Part shown: piece after piece, positions 1 to 7,632 of the stretch
How the letters are laid out: every line of letters starts with the position of its first letter
Numbering within the stretch: position 1 is the first letter of the stretch
Origin: Zelonia costaricensis
Taxonomy: Eukaryota > Euglenozoa > Kinetoplastea > Trypanosomatida > Trypanosomatidae
Length of the DNA stretch: 20,748 nt
Reading direction: 5' to 3'
NCBI GenBank assembly: GCA_030849075.1
Contig: JASAOO010003079.1
Span: 1-20,748 of the forward strand
Translations under genes and position numbers: made by a program
Notes under the pieces: generated by a model
Database searches by the model: none
Told to the model about the DNA's origin: nothing
The model's input: the letters and a program-made list of their open reading frames with translations, nothing else

Positions 1-2
1 CC

Positions 3-1097
3 ACCGCAGCGCGGCACCTCGTGGAGCACCCGGCCCTCAAGGACCGCCTGCGCCGCGCGATCACCGTGGACATGCGCAACCACGGCAACAGCGCCCACAG
101 CACCAACCACAGCAACGCCGCCCTTGCCTCCGACCTCGAGGCGGTTGTGCTACGGGAGCAGCAGGAGCTGAGCCGCGCCTTCAGCGTCCCTGCGATGTGC
201 ACGACGCACAACGCCATTCTCATCGGGCACAGTATGGGTGGGCTGACCATCATGGGCTCGCTGCTGCGCCGCGCGAACGAGGCGCGGCTGCTGCCGAGCT
301 GGCTCGACGCGGTCGAGGACGCCGCGACAGAGGCCGAAGCCGCTGCAGCTCCGTACGGGGCGTGGCCGGCTGCGCGCCGCCGCGAGTGTGCGGCTGGCAT
401 GCGGGCCGTCAACGAGGAGTTCAGCTTTGCGGCCTCGCAGCCCATATCTGAGGTCCTCTTCCACCACAGCCCGTCCTCGACCGCTGCGTCGTCGAAGCCG
501 GACTCGAACATCGCCGCCCGCATCCCGCGTCTGGGCCGCGTCGCCGGCGCCATTATTGTGGATGTGACTCCCACCATGCGACTCGGCGAGCAGCGCAGCG
601 GCGCCGACAACGTGAAGGAGACGCTGGATCGCATGAGCCGCGTACGGCTCGACACGATTCACAGCTACGACGACGCGAAGACGGAACTCATCCGGGTTGG
701 CATGACGGACCAAGCGATGCGCGACTTCGTGACCACGAACATTGTGCTCGACCTGCGCGACCGCACGAAGCCGGCGCAGTGGAAGTGCAACCTACCCGTC
801 CTCGCCGCGGACTACGGCAGCTTCCAGCCCTCCATCACGCGTTGGTTCGCGTCGGTGGGCAGCACACCGGCCGGCTCGCCGACAGCGCCGCAGCCGTGCA
901 CGCTGCCCGTGCTGTTTGTTTTCGGCGAAAAGTCGCCCTACAACGAGATGGAGCACCGGCAGCACATTCCGCGCTTCTTCACGAACGCGACGCAGGTCGA
1001 GGTGGCCGGGGCCGGACACTTCGTGCACTACGAGAAGACAAGAGAATTCGCTCATGCGGTGGCGCCCTTCATCGCGTCGCTTACCGCCCAGCCGTAG
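3..1097 (+). CDS. ABHD11-like alpha/beta hydrolase, 5' end outside the window
   Basis: A serine hydrolase of the alpha/beta-hydrolase fold, closest by eye to the ABHD11 group (mitochondrial in animals; its role here is unknown). The frame is open to the window edge, so the true start and the first strands with the oxyanion HG motif are missing. Visible motifs: VDMRNHGNSAHS near nt 69-104, matching the ABHD11 signature around VDxRNHGxSxHS; nucleophile elbow GHSMGG with the catalytic Ser codon at 231-233; a strand VDVTP at about 558-572; PVLFVFGEKS at about 907-936; and GAGHFVHYE with the catalytic His codon at 1017-1019. The acidic triad member is not certain, perhaps in the FGEKS loop. About 85 extra residues lie between the elbow and the VDVTP strand compared with ABHD11; the stretch is rich in Ala, Ser and Glu and is probably a surface insertion. 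The TAG stop is at 1095-1097. Confidence 0.85.
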   Translation, partial: TAARHLVEHPALKDRLRRAITVDMRNHGNSAHSTNHSNAALASDLEAVVLREQQELSRAFSVPAMCTTHNAILIGHSMGGLTIMGSLLRRANEARLLPSWLDAVEDAATEAEAAAAPYGAWPAARRRECAAGMRAVNEEFSFAASQPISEVLFHHSPSSTAASSKPDSNIAARIPRLGRVAGAIIVDVTPTMRLGEQRSGADNVKETLDRMSRVRLDTIHSYDDAKTELIRVGMTDQAMRDFVTTNIVLDLRDRTKPAQWKCNLPVLAADYGSFQPSITRWFASVGSTPAGSPTAPQPCTLPVLFVFGEKSPYNEMEHRQHIPRFFTNATQVEVAGAGHFVHYEKTREFAHAVAPFIASLTAQP

Positions 1098-1331
1098 GGC
1101 TGGACTGCAGTGCAGGAGCGGGGGGAGGGAGACGCATTCGCACGTCGGTGCCACCCCCCTCTCCCCCTTGTTGCTACCGCCCTCGTCAGCTCAGACGAGC
1201 GTGGTCGGGTTCCTTGCTTGTGATGTGCCCCCTCGCCGACTCACTTAACCAGATATCCGCCCATCCGTCCGTGCCTTGAATGCCGAACCGCCCGGCGGCA
1301 TCCCTCTCCCCTCCCGCGTCGACTCGTACCA

Positions 1332-1370
1332 GTGTGTCTGTGTCTGTGTGTGTCTGTGTGTGTGTGTGTG
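1332..1370 (+). repeat. TG-rich microsatellite after the hydrolase stop
   Basis: Imperfect (TG)n tract with TC interruptions; the last part, 1355-1370, is a pure (TG)8. It lies about 235 nt after the stop codon, in the presumed 3' UTR. Confidence 0.9.
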
Positions 1371-1509
1371 TACACGCAGCCAAGTCCCTGCACGGAAGCG
1401 GGCGAGCAAGAGGGATCGCGTGCGTGTGTAGTGGGACACGGCATACCTCTCATCACCGACGCACATGCAGCACCATTGCTGTCTATTATTTTTTTTTTTT
1501 GCCCCCTTT

Positions 1510-1626
1510 CCCCCCCCCCCCAACCGAGGGAGACCCGCATCATGGACCTCGCCCCTCGTTGCGCGNTTGCCCCCCCCCCCCCAACCGAGGGAGACCCGCA
1601 TCATGGACCTCGCCCCTCGTTGCGCG
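1510..1626 (+). repeat. direct repeat of a 44-bp unit flanking N at 1566
   Basis: The 44-bp segment at 1522-1565 is repeated identically at 1583-1626. Each copy is preceded by a poly-C run (12 C at 1510-1521 and 13 C at 1570-1582). A single N at 1566 sits right at the end of copy one. This could be a true tandem duplication, or one locus assembled twice because the poly-C run stopped sequencing and two contig ends were joined by N. The second reading seems more likely. Confidence 0.85.
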
Positions 1627-1800
1627 CTACCTCCTGGTGTGTGTGTGTGCGTGACAGACACGCTGATGTCCTTCCTCCTCCCACCCCACTCATCGTCTCT
1701 TCCTCCTCCTCACCGCATCCATCCGGCTTCAGAGCTCCAAGTACCGCCCACTCCCCTCACCAGCACACACACACACACACGCGACTTCTTTCCCTGCTTG

Positions 1801-1863
1801 TCTCTCTCTCTCTTGCTGTATTCTCTTCTCTTCCACCGCACGTTGTTTGGTACTCCTGTGAAG
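1801..1863 (+). promoter_or_regulatory. candidate trans-splice acceptor for the DUF155 gene (distal)
   Basis: A CT tract (1801-1813) continues into a pyrimidine-rich stretch. The first AG after it is at 1862-1863, about 350 nt before the ATG. An alternative follows the poly-C run: AG at 1984-1985, 230 nt before the ATG. The sequence alone cannot decide which is used. Confidence 0.4.
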
Positions 1864-1926
1864 GGGTTGCCTGTCGCATTCGCACTCACACACGCTTGTG
1901 CAGGCGCATTTTTCTGGTTTGTTGTG

Positions 1927-1952
1927 CCCCCCCCCCCCCCCCCCCCCCCCCC
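1927..1952 (+). repeat. 26-nt poly-C homopolymer, near N at 1968
   Basis: An uninterrupted C run, the longest homopolymer in the window, followed 16 nt later by an unresolved base. Its length in the real genome is doubtful because such runs are poorly read. The opposite strand is an equally long G run, a possible quadruplex former. It could also act as the pyrimidine tract for the AG at 1984-1985. Confidence 0.85.
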
Positions 1953-2068
1953 GCGGGGCCCACCGGGNCGTGTGCGGGTTGCAAGCTCCGTGTGTGACAC
2001 TACAACGCCTCGCTACGGTGTGGGTACTGTGCGTCCCAGCCACGAAGAAGACGGACTTGCCGTATCCG

Positions 2069-2113
2069 ATGCGCGCGTCGGCAACACCGACTGCAGCGCC
2101 GCGACACTCGTGA
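2069..2113 (+). other. 14-codon upstream ORF in the DUF155 5' leader
   Basis: ATG at 2069, stop TGA at 2111-2113, encoding MRASATPTAAPRHS. It is the only ATG between either candidate acceptor (1863 or 1985) and the main start at 2215, and it is out of frame with it. If the mature leader includes it, it would be expected to lower translation of the main ORF. A later acceptor, such as the AG near 2129, would exclude it. Confidence 0.45.
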
Positions 2114-2214
2114 TCCCCTCTCACGCGTAGCACGAAGGAACGCGCCATCAGCGGCACGTCGACACGCACGCACTTACTCGAACCACCCACACGGCGTCAC
2201 ACGGACTGCCCATC

Positions 2215-4053
2215 ATGGACAGCGAGTCGGAGTCGCCAACGAAGCTGCACAAGCGGCTCGTGGAGCTGATGCGTGCCTCTGGGCGCCGCACCACGCTGCG
2301 TGTCTCGCAGATCGCCTCCATCCTCGGCGTGGAGGGCGACGTGCAGTACCAGCACCTGCGCGATCAGCTCGCACGCAGCCGCATCGTCGACTACGACGCG
2401 GCGGAGCAGACCGTCCGGTCGCTGCTCGACTCGCGCGATGCGGCGGGCGAGGACGAGGACGAAGCCGCCCTGCTCGCGCTTAGCGACGTGGACGTGGGTG
2501 GCAGCGGTGGGGCCCGTGGCAATGCGGCGGCCGCGGCACGTCTGCTTGCCGGCCACCGCCAGCACCGCTCCAACAGCCGCCACCGCTACCGTCACCACAG
2601 CGCGGGCGGGGGCACGGCGAGCGGCTACCGCACGGACACCGGCCTGCCCGCCGTGGGCAACCGCAGCTTCACCCTCCTGCCGCGTCGCCGCGCCGGGGGG
2701 ACGTGGGGCAAGCCCGGACAGCGCGGGCTGGAGGACGCCGCGGCATACCCGGGGCCGGTGGGGCGCGTCGGCTACGTCTGCGTAGCGGACGAGCTGCACC
2801 TCGGCAAGCTCGAGGCGTACTACCGCGCACAAGGGTACTACACGAAGTTCGACTTCGATGTCCTGCACATCCGCTTCGCCCAGCCCGTCGGCGTCGGGGC
2901 GGTGCAGGTGGAGTTGCCTACCGCCGCCACGGGCGGAGGGACCGCGGGGGCGGCGACTGGGTTGCGCGAGCGGGAGAGGTGGCGGCGGGGCGCGGCGAGT
3001 GGGTCGGCCGCCGCGGCGACGCAGCGCAACACCAGCGCCGGCTCCATCAGCGACGACACGAGCCCGCCGCCGCCGCCGCTGCTCCGTCGTGCCGCGGCGG
3101 TGGCGGCGGCAACGTCGGCGGCGGGTGTGGCGGCGGCGGGGGGCATCGGCGCCGGCTACGGCGCGACGGCGATCAGCGCGAAGGGCGGCGGTGAGGGGAG
3201 CGAGTCCGCCGCGGCTGCCACCTCTGGCGGCGGTGCTGGTGGGGAAGCCACGTCCGGCAGTGCCGGGCACAATGTGCGGCACTACTTCGACCTCTTCGTG
3301 TTTCCCTACGGCGCGGTCGTGTGGTGGGGCTTCGATCAGCGGTACTTCAAGATCGTGGAGAACGACTACATGCTGCCCCACAGCGCCATCAGCCACTGCA
3401 TGACGAACCGCTACACGACGCAGCTCGTAAATGAGAACTACCCCGTGTGGTGCACCTTCAACCTCGTGCAACGTGACACCCTCGAGGTCGATGAAGACTT
3501 TAAGTCGCGGCTGCGCTTCGACCACTTTGTGATTCCGTACAGCCGCGGGGAGGTGGCGACCGGCAGCGTGCTGATGCTGTGCGCCTCGCACGCCCTGGCG
3601 CAGTCGGCCAAGATCGACTACATTGAGCTCCAGGTGCAGGAGCTGGCAGACAGCTGCTCGCCGCTGCCGCGTGAGCTGCGCGAGAAGGGCGCCGTCAGCA
3701 TCACAGAGCGGCGCCTACTGCAGCTGCGCGGCGAGGTGCTGTCGTACCGGCTGATGCTCAAGAGCGGCTCCGACCTGCTGGACGAGCCGGACTTTTTCTG
3801 GGAGAACTCGTACCTGAAGCCAGTCTTCCAGGCCACGAAGGAGGAGTACGAGATCAGCGAGCGGGTCGAGGCGCTGGACAACAAGCTCGACGCCGCCAAC
3901 GAGATCCTCTCCATGCTGGCCGAGGACTTCTCGCAGCGGCACGGCGCGCGCCTGGAGTGGATCGTGATTTGGCTGGTGTTTGTGGAGGTGGTGATTGGCG
4001 TGCTGGAGCTGCTCGTCGATGTCCGGCCATGGTTCCAGTCGCACACGCGGTGA
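2215..4053 (+). CDS. DUF155 / RMD1-YagE family membrane protein
   Basis: A 612-aa protein of the DUF155 (COG1723, YagE/RMD1/RMND1) family. Animal RMND1 is a mitochondrial inner-membrane protein needed for mitochondrial translation; the trypanosomatid role is not known to me. The family's N-terminal strand motif is at aa 183-222 (YVCVADELHLGKLEAYYRAQ and DVLHI). The core runs from aa 357 to about 600, with FVFPYGAVVWWGF, SHALAQSAKIDY and LLDEPDFFWENSYL. It ends in one predicted membrane helix, aa 580-600 (EWIVIWLVFVEVVIGVLELL), with a short tail. Between the two parts is a stretch of about 130 residues rich in Ala, Gly and Ser (aa 225-353), encoded by GC-rich repeats. Residues 1-70 are predicted helical and 75-180 are low complexity. 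The N-terminus (MDSESESPTK) is acidic and does not look like a mitochondrial presequence. The start has A at -3. The TGA stop is at 4051-4053. Confidence 0.9.
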   Translation: MDSESESPTKLHKRLVELMRASGRRTTLRVSQIASILGVEGDVQYQHLRDQLARSRIVDYDAAEQTVRSLLDSRDAAGEDEDEAALLALSDVDVGGSGGARGNAAAAARLLAGHRQHRSNSRHRYRHHSAGGGTASGYRTDTGLPAVGNRSFTLLPRRRAGGTWGKPGQRGLEDAAAYPGPVGRVGYVCVADELHLGKLEAYYRAQGYYTKFDFDVLHIRFAQPVGVGAVQVELPTAATGGGTAGAATGLRERERWRRGAASGSAAAATQRNTSAGSISDDTSPPPPPLLRRAAAVAAATSAAGVAAAGGIGAGYGATAISAKGGGEGSESAAAATSGGGAGGEATSGSAGHNVRHYFDLFVFPYGAVVWWGFDQRYFKIVENDYMLPHSAISHCMTNRYTTQLVNENYPVWCTFNLVQRDTLEVDEDFKSRLRFDHFVIPYSRGEVATGSVLMLCASHALAQSAKIDYIELQVQELADSCSPLPRELREKGAVSITERRLLQLRGEVLSYRLMLKSGSDLLDEPDFFWENSYLKPVFQATKEEYEISERVEALDNKLDAANEILSMLAEDFSQRHGARLEWIVIWLVFVEVVIGVLELLVDVRPWFQSHTR

Positions 4054-4206
4054 GACGGCGCTTGCAAGTCGGACAGGGGGGTGGAAGGTGCTGATGGGAA
4101 GCGAGGTTCAAGGCGCACACATGGGTGGCATACTACCTTGCTTCCCCCCACCCCCCCCCTTCACCCCTGTGCTTCTAACGTTGATTCCCACTTTGCAGTG
4201 CACACA

Positions 4207-4567
4207 AACACACACAAACTCGCTTCTTTGCAGCGTGTGCTACTCGCCATCCACGAGGATGTCCGTGCCTGCGCACAAGCTACCCCTCCCCTCCTCCCCA
4301 CCCACCCACCCCACCCACGCTCCCTCTGTGGGCGTGTGGGAGTGGGCTTCTAAGCAGCGAGTGACGCGTTATCCAAGTGGTTTGCGNCACACACACAAAC
4401 TCGCTTCTTTGGAGCGTGTGCTACTCGCCATCCACGAGGATGTCCGTGCCTGCGCACAAGCTACCCCTCCCCTCCTCCCCACCCACCTACCCCGCCCACG
4501 CTCCCTCTGTGGGCGTGTGGGAGTGGGCTTCTAAGCAGCGAGTGGCGCGTTATCCAAGTGGTTTGCG
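4207..4567 (+). repeat. 181-bp tandem repeat, two copies separated by N at 4387
   Basis: Copy A ends at 4386 and copy B spans 4388-4567, at a constant offset of 181. They differ by four substitutions that I could find: 4231 C/4412 G, 4307 C/4488 T, 4313 A/4494 G and 4364 A/4545 G. Each copy starts in a short CA run and ends in TTTGCG. The N lies exactly at the junction. The roughly 2% divergence could mean a genuine old duplication, two haplotypes placed in tandem, or sequencing errors at contig ends. Confidence 0.85.
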
Positions 4568-4851
4568 TCTTTCGCCCCCCCCCCCTCTGCAAGGTGCAGC
4601 GGAGCTGTAAAGACAGCAACGTGCATGCACGCACGCACACATGTCGGTGTGTATCTGTACGATTGGACCAGAATTTTTCAAAAAAAAAAAGCGAAGAACG
4701 TGGACTGTAGAACCGGCGTGAGGCGACGCGTCTGACACGTGTGAGTGTCTCTGCGTGTGCGCCCTGCACCCTGTTCGGGGGGGGGGGGAGGAGGACGCTC
4801 CGCTGGACATCGAGAACCCGCATGATGCTGGCGGTGTTTCCCGCGCCTCAT

Positions 4852-5005
4852 CTACGTCTCCTCCGCGCCCCCCGGCCCCCCCACCTCCCCTCGGTACCAC
4901 GTCCCGCTCCCTCTCTCGCTCCACCCCTCTCCATATCTTCCCCCCCCCCCCCGCACCTGCTACGCCTGCGTGCAAACGGTGCTGCGCGCCTCACTCGTGT
5001 TACAG
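4852..5005 (+). promoter_or_regulatory. predicted trans-splice acceptor for RPB10
   Basis: A pyrimidine-rich tract of more than 100 nt (about 4852-4963) is followed by the first AG at 5004-5005 (context GTTACAG). No AG occurs in between. This gives a 111-nt leader without an upstream ATG. Weaker AGs follow at 5050-5051 and about 5080. Confidence 0.6.
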
Positions 5006-5116
5006 AGCTTTGCCGCTTGTGCAAGCTTGCCTTGTGTTGACCTTCCCCAGCGTCATCCGTGCCGGTGTCGACTCCTCTCAGCCGCCGAACCCGGACACCC
5101 ACGCAGCCTACGAGCA

Positions 5117-5398
5117 ATGATCATTCCCGTTCGCTGCTTCACCTGTGGCAACGTGATTGCCGACAAGTACCTCCTCTACCTCGACCTGGTCAGCCAGGGC
5201 GTCTCCGAGGAGGACGCGATGAACGTGTTCCACCTCGACCGGTTCTGCTGCCGCCGCATGATGCTCACGCACGTGGACATGACGGACCTGCTGCTGAAAT
5301 TCAACCCGGCCGACACGAACGTGCTGGGCGCCGGCGCCGTTGCCCCGGCTGTGATTGGCGTGGCCGGTGAGGAGGACGGTGCGATGGCGCTGTCGTGA
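5117..5398 (+). CDS. RPB10: RNA polymerase I/II/III shared subunit RPB10 (RPABC5)
   Basis: A 93-aa protein that begins MIIPVRCFTCGN, the near-invariant start of RPB10, the small zinc-binding subunit shared by nuclear RNA polymerases. It helps assemble the large subunits with the RPB3/RPB11-type platform. The four zinc ligands fall at Cys7, Cys10, Cys44 and Cys45 (RFCCRR), the same positions as in yeast and human, followed by the conserved HVDMTDLLLKF. Yeast and human proteins end near residue 67-70; here about 25 extra residues, mostly Ala, Gly and Val with an acidic patch (GEEDG), follow. The frame is open upstream, but this ATG is set by homology and lies 111 nt after a good splice acceptor. 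From memory, trypanosomes have variant polymerase subunits (z forms) in Pol I; which form this is cannot be told by eye. The TGA stop is at 5396-5398. Confidence 0.95.
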   Translation: MIIPVRCFTCGNVIADKYLLYLDLVSQGVSEEDAMNVFHLDRFCCRRMMLTHVDMTDLLLKFNPADTNVLGAGAVAPAVIGVAGEEDGAMALS

Positions 5399-5471
5399 GG
5401 ACGGGGAAGTTGTTGCTGAAAGCTCGAACACTTTTGCGTGACCGACGCGCCTTCCTCACACTCGATGTGTT

Positions 5472-5497
5472 TGTGTGTGTGTGTGTGTCTGTGTGTG
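5472..5497 (+). repeat. TG microsatellite after the RPB10 stop
   Basis: Pure TG at 5472-5488, one TC interruption, then TG to 5497. Confidence 0.9.
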
Positions 5498-5916
5498 GCG
5501 TATTCGCGTGTGCGCACTGCCGCGTTGTGCGAGTCTGTCCGAGCGCGTGGGTGCGCATCCGCTGTTTTAAGTGCCCTGCCACGGCACACAAAAAAAAGCC
5601 GTGTGGATGGTCGAGAGGCGGACGGAGGCAAGTCCACGCATGCGTGCCCATCGGCCCACGTGTAAGGAGGAGGTTTGGGATGCGTGCCGGGGTCCCCACA
5701 GTGCAGCGCTGCGGGGGCTTCCTGCACGCATCATCAGCGAGGACGACAGTGGCCGGCGTCGGGAGGTTCAGTTGTGCCCGACGTCACACAGACACACACA
5801 CAAACCACGCAACTTACCAACCTGCTATTGCATCCCCGCTCGAGCGCCTCCCGCCACCCTTCGCGTTATGTAGAAAAGTGGCTCGACAGCAGCTCAAGAA
5901 TGCAACCCAACTCATC

Positions 5917-5985
5917 CCCCGCCTTCACCTCACCTCCCCCCCCCCCCTCCCCCGACCCCGCACCACTCGTGCCACTGCGCTGAAG
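5917..5985 (+). promoter_or_regulatory. predicted trans-splice acceptor for the coiled-coil gene
   Basis: A C-rich pyrimidine tract (about 5917-5960) is followed by the first AG at 5984-5985 (context GCTGAAG). This gives a leader of about 54 nt that contains N at 5999 and a CA run, with no ATG before 6040. Confidence 0.55.
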
Positions 5986-6039
5986 CACGGCAAGCACANC
6001 CACACACACACATACACACGCCCCGCTAGAGCGAGAGAG

Positions 6040-7632
6040 ATGCCGGCACCAACGCGCGGTGCGGGCGCCACGGCGGCGTCCTCCTCCGCCCCCTCTCGCG
6101 CCCGTACCGACCCGCTGCGGCGCATCGGCAATGGCAACGCCGTCGCCAGCGGCGTCAACATGACGCGCGTCGGGGTGCTCAGCGACAGGGAGCTCGCCTT
6201 CTTCCACCGCCTCGCCTACGCCGGCTCGCAGGCCGCCGAGCAGGCGCAGCGCGACCTGCGGCAGCAGGAGGAGGCGCGGCGGCGGGAGCTGTCCAAGGCC
6301 CGCGCGGCGGGGTGGGGCGACACAATCGAGGCGCGCCATGACCACTTTGTGCAGGCGCACCAGGCCGCCAAGGATGCGGCGGAGGAGCGGCAGGTGGTGC
6401 TCGATCAGCTCTTCGCGGAGCAGCTCAAGGAGGAACACAAGGCGGCTCTTGTGCGGCAAGAGCTGGAGGAGCTCAAGGAGGACCCCCGCGGCCGCAACCT
6501 GCGCTCGATGCAGCTGCTGCACGAAACCCTAAAGGCCCGCGAGGAGCAGGTCGCGTACCGCGAGTCGCGCAAGGAGGAGGCGGCGCAGGAGCGGGCGGCG
6601 GAGCTGCGGGCCAACCAGCTGCTGCACTGGGGCGACCAGGCGGAGCAGATGCAGAAGCAGCTCGAGGCGCGACAGCGCAACATGGAAGAGAAGAACGCGA
6701 ACCTCGAGGCGGTGCTGTACCAGATCGACCAGCGCCGGCAGGAGCGGGCCGAGGTGAAGCAGGACCGGCGGCGCGTCGAGCAGGAGGCCGCGGAGGAGCG
6801 GGCAGAGCAGCAGGCGGAGGAGGCGGAGCGGCACGCACGCGAGATGGAGAACGGTGCCTTCAACGTTGCCCACCGCCGCACCGCGCTGACCAAGTCGCAG
6901 AAGCTCCGCGACCGCGTCGCCGAGAGCGCCAAGGACGAGGTGGCGCTGCGGGAGGAGGAGGAGAAGATCGACAGCATCAAGCGCTGGGTCACGGAGCACC
7001 AGCTGCAGAAACAGTCGAAGTTCGAGGCGCGCAAGACCGCCGCCCTGCAGCAGTACCTCGACTGGGCCACCAAGGAGAACCTGCCGGTGTACCGCACACA
7101 GGACTTGTTCGAGCGCAAGGGCGAGAGCTTCCTGCAGCACCTGCACGACAACGATGAGCGGCGCCGCGAGCAGCAGCACGACACGCGGCTCGAGCTGGAG
7201 GCGTCGCGGCGGGAGATGGAGGAGCAGCGGGCGGCGGAGGAGCGGGGCGAGGTGCTGCCCTCTGGTCAGGGTAGCAGCGGCAGCCCCCACCACCACCGCG
7301 CCGCCGCCACCGCCGCGGGCTTCATGAACAAGGCAGAGGAGATGGCGTACGCGGAGGAGATGAAGGGGTACCCGGCACAGGTGCGCGCGAAGGAGGCGGC
7401 CGAGGCGGCCGTGCGCCGCGCCGAGGCGGAGCGGGTCGCGCAGATCCAGAAGTTGCAGGCCGCCGAGAAGCGCGAAAACGCGCGGCGCGCCGTCGAGGCA
7501 CGGCGGGAGGAGGTGCGGCTGCAGCAGGCGCAGCAGGAGAAGGACGACGCCCGCTACCGGGCGTACGTGGACTCGATGGTGCCGGCCGACATGGACCCGG
7601 TGCTGTACCGCAAGGCAATCCAGTTCACGTGA
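6040..7632 (+). CDS. long coiled-coil protein, trichohyalin/plectin-like composition
   Basis: A 530-aa protein dominated by Glu, Arg, Gln, Ala and Lys in heptad-like patterns from about aa 55 to 405 and again from about aa 430 to 510. It is almost certainly an extended coiled coil. Residues 1-40 are Ala/Pro/Arg-rich; a break at aa 404-430 (VLPSGQGSSGSPHHHR) separates the two helical blocks; the C-terminus is MVPADMDPVLYRKAIQFT. The composition resembles TPH-domain axonemal proteins such as the CFAP45/CFAP53/MNS1 group, so a flagellar or cytoskeletal role is possible, but I see no decisive motif and composition alone is misleading for coiled coils. ATG 6040 has G at -3 and is the first ATG after a good acceptor. 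Met41 (nt 6160, MTRVGVLSDRELAFFHRL) starts the more conserved-looking part and is an alternative start. The TGA stop is at 7630-7632. Confidence 0.85.
   Translation: MPAPTRGAGATAASSSAPSRARTDPLRRIGNGNAVASGVNMTRVGVLSDRELAFFHRLAYAGSQAAEQAQRDLRQQEEARRRELSKARAAGWGDTIEARHDHFVQAHQAAKDAAEERQVVLDQLFAEQLKEEHKAALVRQELEELKEDPRGRNLRSMQLLHETLKAREEQVAYRESRKEEAAQERAAELRANQLLHWGDQAEQMQKQLEARQRNMEEKNANLEAVLYQIDQRRQERAEVKQDRRRVEQEAAEERAEQQAEEAERHAREMENGAFNVAHRRTALTKSQKLRDRVAESAKDEVALREEEEKIDSIKRWVTEHQLQKQSKFEARKTAALQQYLDWATKENLPVYRTQDLFERKGESFLQHLHDNDERRREQQHDTRLELEASRREMEEQRAAEERGEVLPSGQGSSGSPHHHRAAATAAGFMNKAEEMAYAEEMKGYPAQVRAKEAAEAAVRRAEAERVAQIQKLQAAEKRENARRAVEARREEVRLQQAQQEKDDARYRAYVDSMVPADMDPVLYRKAIQFT

Larger units (their letters stand above)
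1098..2214 (+). other. intergenic spacer (3' UTR of hydrolase, 5' leader of DUF155 gene)
   Basis: No credible coding region. It holds TG and CA microsatellites, a T run near 1490-1500, two poly-C-headed direct repeats around an N, a CT tract at 1801-1813, a 26-nt poly-C run at 1927-1952 and a second N at 1968. The pyrimidine tracts in the second half are suitable for trans-splicing of the downstream gene. Confidence 0.8.
4054..5116 (+). other. intergenic spacer (3' UTR of DUF155 gene, 5' leader of RPB10)
   Basis: No credible coding region. It contains a roughly 181-bp near-identical direct repeat around N at 4387, an 11-nt poly-A at 4680-4690, a 12-nt poly-G at 4777-4788 and a long pyrimidine tract (about 4852-4963) that leads to a good splice acceptor before RPB10. 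Confidence 0.8.
5399..6039 (+). other. intergenic spacer (3' UTR of RPB10, 5' leader of coiled-coil gene)
   Basis: No credible gene, although a frame stays open across it by chance. A TG microsatellite (5472-5488, extended to 5497) lies about 70 nt after the RPB10 stop. A pyrimidine tract and a CA-rich stretch with N at 5999 precede the next start. Confidence 0.8.

Noticed and set aside
5395..6039. N-terminal extension of the coiled-coil protein through the spacer
   Set aside because: The frame is open but passes through a TG microsatellite, a poly-C run and an N, and a good splice acceptor lies at 5984-5985. The start at 6040 is much better supported.
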